A stretch of DNA of 42,898 nucleotides. Source: JAIOSM01 sp964593725 (lineage in GTDB: Bacteria; Desulfobacterota; Desulfobacteria; Desulfobacterales; Desulfobacteraceae). Position numbers and translations under genes: made by a program. Location: the NCBI GenBank assembly GCA_964593725.1, contig CAZQJS010000023.1, positions 1 to 42,898 of the forward strand, read 5' to 3'. This document shows positions 41,701 to 42,898 of this stretch, in pieces. Numbering within the stretch: position 1 is the first letter of the stretch; each line of letters opens with the position of its first letter. A model generated the notes under the pieces. The model ran no database searches. It was not told the origin of the DNA and saw nothing but the letters and a program-made list of their open reading frames with translations.

Positions 41701-42740
41701 TAACTGCTGGTGCTGCAGACACAACAGTTGCTGCAATGAACATGTTATTTAAAAGATTTGAAAAAAAACTGTGGTTTATTAAGACCAGTACACGCCTTGA
41801 AAATCTTGTATCTGTGGTGGGTATAGCTCTCAGCCTGAACGATGCACATGATGCAGCATATTACGGCAACGATATTGAAGCCGGTTTAAATTATATCAAT
41901 ACAGCAGCTCTGACTGGTATAGCCTTTGGCAAAAGCTTTGTGGCTGCAGCCCAGGTTCTGGATATAGGGATTGTTGCTTTAAGTGTGGAATCAGCAGTTG
42001 CTGTCTGCCCCTATATTTTTATAGCTGTGACAGCTCTTTTGCTGCTGATGCCTTTTTTAACACCAGAATCAGAACAGACCCTTGACCATTTAAAAAAGCA
42101 GTTTGGGAAAAAAAATGGTGCCTACGGCAGGGAATATATAAAAAATGATGCTGAGTTTCAGGAACTGTTTCAATCAATAGGAGATGGGTTTACACTGCAC
42201 CGTTGTTCCTGGCGTGCGGTTATTCCTCTTTACGAAAGTGGTTTTGTTGTATTTAAAAAAAAGAAAAAAGGAATTGATACTGAAAAAACCATTGATCTGC
42301 TTGATAGCTATGTAGATATTGTTGATGTAATACAACATGCCTATCACAAAAAGTATCCCCTCTCCCGGATACAAACTGAATTTAGAGGACAGAGTGAGAA
42401 AGAAGAAAAAGAAAAAAAGCGTGCCTATGAAATAAAAAAAAGACATGATAAACATATTGCTTACAATAGAGTCAATGATGACAGATATTACATAGATGAC
42501 ATATTAAAAAAATATGCAGAGGATTTAGTAAGGGCAAAACATGGCGACAGTAAAGCAAAGGAAAATGTATATAAATGGCGGACCGGGACCATATATCCCA
42601 ATAGAGTGCCAACCGTGATCCCTGAGAATATTGTCACACAATGGCATGGAGTAGTGATTAACAGGTATCCTGAACGATATGACGGCCCGGGTTCTTTATC
42701 TTGGAAAAACACATACCAGGATGTGGACCTCCTGGATTGA
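38709..42740 (+). CDS. PAAR-like (DUF4150) type VI secretion effector, 1343 aa
   Basis: The N-terminal domain (1-125) is a DUF4150 PAAR-like tip protein (TVNGLTMCHKGSKG, SIAIKGCTFSKSTGDEPG, NSACMAG). Next is a small beta domain (about 150-210; LIDADGNPIPNERMEIYDD). A long middle follows with no family I know. Hydrophobic helices lie at about 969-985, 1036-1048, 1064-1084 and 1097-1117, so a membrane-active or pore-forming action, as in VasX-type effectors, is possible. The last 225 residues are charged, with a KEEKEKKR run, and end in a tail I do not recognise. The toxic activity is not identifiable. No immunity gene fits between its stop and the window end. Confidence 0.82.
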   Translation: MGKPTVTVNGLTMCHKGSKGIATSTLPDICLTKVGKPVVPVNYVNVARDEDLVDGSTTVEADGGNSIAIKGCTFSKSTGDEPGTYKGISSGTQLDEAEFISWSMDVTIEGKPVCRLSDKMIMNKGNSACMAGILIHPVSVNALLNSTMLEPNQAMIFLIDADGNPIPNERMEIYDDTGTMIAENTMGNDSAVLIDLPDVDTKYFVRYPGLEPNYTKDIYKYKDNKLYYPVKIEKGDAIAQLGATKGYNAFFSLDYYERAVNKEAPNACRAGSNKNLKIGTLYYCPLRTVQSSQIVTHKIHFATRAVRCLYDDGSNEPLRNRYVLFWELNDKKDDFYITKDGRYHKYHRGNANLPIGYGITDEDGNLSACTDLTICTDDEDRKNFTFNRFVDSIKGRIAEDYARVPEEIDDDIEKLLESNLFFYSGDGSNTARYEVGQKKKDLPDKKTVKRQRHPNDRQLVPMQRKDDGNRVRFVWKDNLSRFPLKRNLVFMILPADICPEKAFTTRNLLEIDKLYLWKGDKLKYLDAKNPERSIFMPPGSYPEQQEMYFKTLKKEPDKFYSYHGYYYSDSVLKKNNIDYWKIEFKDNSDDLGYYIQKKTYSAGGYERITERASDRVTIKLPVDNFLPEWTARIKQKTELLESAFMEYQAAIMPHLTNMHILDRMSDLITIFAKYPKEWQSETEINPLKKSIKVIDQLKGKIKKRYTANRNNPDRNCKIAFDDLEQSADDLLKFLNNKKLITVFDEYIEKVKENKFGNWPYENTKIDWLTPFLKNLTRAYYALSKLPDVMEKDVYKDHIQYVFDLWASEIDDKQIIDINSKAGKFNLRKIKRPESKIKDIPIVHFVAKCIELQDVASAGGILQNMLKNDDGPSALYLALANIFGSRWCKVFEHGKLRSAQKTINRAATHMMGFLRVFTKSLDDPFAENELFTTVIEQLNMDNPFKNTDEIANDIKDRLNLSSEIKSRIFRGLMVMFSSLGLWSSIKKDDQETLKYWAEITAGAADTTVAAMNMLFKRFEKKLWFIKTSTRLENLVSVVGIALSLNDAHDAAYYGNDIEAGLNYINTAALTGIAFGKSFVAAAQVLDIGIVALSVESAVAVCPYIFIAVTALLLLMPFLTPESEQTLDHLKKQFGKKNGAYGREYIKNDAEFQELFQSIGDGFTLHRCSWRAVIPLYESGFVVFKKKKKGIDTEKTIDLLDSYVDIVDVIQHAYHKKYPLSRIQTEFRGQSEKEEKEKKRAYEIKKRHDKHIAYNRVNDDRYYIDDILKKYAEDLVRAKHGDSKAKENVYKWRTGTIYPNRVPTVIPENIVTQWHGVVINRYPERYDGPGSLSWKNTYQDVDLLD

Positions 42741-42867
42741 GTTGTTACCAGGTTTGTCATGCCAGTTATTACTATTACCCCATTGTTCTTTGCCTGGACA
42801 TCAGCACACTGCTCTGTCAGCAATTCCCGGTCAAAAATTATTTTAAAGGAATAAGTGAGGCCTGGAT

Positions 42868-42898
42868 ATGCTTTTTCCGTTTAGGTTTCACTTGAAAC
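42868..42898 (+). CDS. Possible start of the next gene, cut by the window end
   Basis: After GTGAGG, the ATG at 42868 opens the frame MLFPFRFHLK, running off the end of the window. It is about 127 bases after the effector stop and could be the immunity or next cassette gene. Ten codons cannot prove a gene. Confidence 0.3.
   Translation, partial: MLFPFRFHLK

Noticed and set aside
42488..42823. Minus-strand open frame overlapping the effector 3-prime end, as an immunity gene
   Set aside because: It overlaps the effector coding sequence almost completely and has no ribosome site.
1..42898. tRNA, rRNA, CRISPR arrays and insertion sequences
   Set aside because: I saw no cloverleaf-type tRNA, no rRNA segment, no regularly spaced repeats and no transposase frame in the window.

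Overview
The window looks like chromosome of an anaerobic Desulfobacterota bacterium, most likely a sulfate reducer of the Desulfobacterales. The reasons are AT-leaning DNA, HdrB/HdrC-like proteins, multihaem c-type cytochromes, a full rubredoxin/rubrerythrin/superoxide-reductase oxygen-defence set, a NifU/NifS pair and a clear selenoprotein. This assignment is inference from gene content; no rRNA gene is present.

Positions 1-6004: a diadenylate cyclase fused to a YbbR region with a DUF2914 protein, a Fic enzyme with an apparently leaderless promoter, a YiaA/B membrane protein, and a two-gene secreted operon (M48-like protein with an altered zinc motif, plus an unknown exported protein). Positions 6171-17028: a chemoreceptor, then nifU-nifS-hdrC-hdrB, a histidine kinase with a CXXCH sensor domain and its response regulator, and a NapC/NrfH-type quinol dehydrogenase followed by an octahaem hydroxylamine-oxidoreductase-family cytochrome. 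A terminator closes this block, and a Tat-exported iron-sulfur protein plus a small membrane protein follow. The simplest reading is a respiratory reductase for nitrogen oxides or hydroxylamine under redox control. Positions 17041-20957 (minus strand) hold polyamine synthesis (speD, speE) with two GNAT-fold genes and a metallo-beta-lactamase-fold hydrolase; SpeD is a tandem double-domain protein.

Positions 21189-28097 are a redox-stress island: two rubredoxin-type proteins, an Asp-type ferredoxin, two rubrerythrins, desulfoferrodoxin, NADH:rubredoxin oxidoreductase, a DsrE-like protein, a decayed gene, thioredoxin 2, a flavodoxin and an FMN-dependent hydroxyacid dehydrogenase. NADH could feed rubredoxins, which would feed the peroxide and superoxide reductases. 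Positions 28323-35623 carry fumarase, a B12-binding radical SAM protein, and a three-gene set: a rhodanese/ferritin-like fusion whose catalytic residue is encoded by in-frame UGA (selenocysteine), an FAD oxidoreductase of the type found fused to SelD, and a TVP38-flavoprotein disulfide reductase fusion.

Positions 35909-42740 are a translationally coupled type VI secretion effector cassette: HEAT-like protein, DUF2169 adaptor, ketoacyl-synthase-like protein and a 1343-residue PAAR-like (DUF4150) effector with late hydrophobic segments. No T6SS structural gene lies in the window.

The strongest candidates for something little described are the selenocysteine rhodanese-ferritin module with its flavoprotein neighbours, the double SpeD, and the haem-sensing kinase next to the octaheme cytochrome. 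Sigma-54-like elements (GG-N10-GT or GA) recur upstream of four transcription units and may tie parts of the redox network together.
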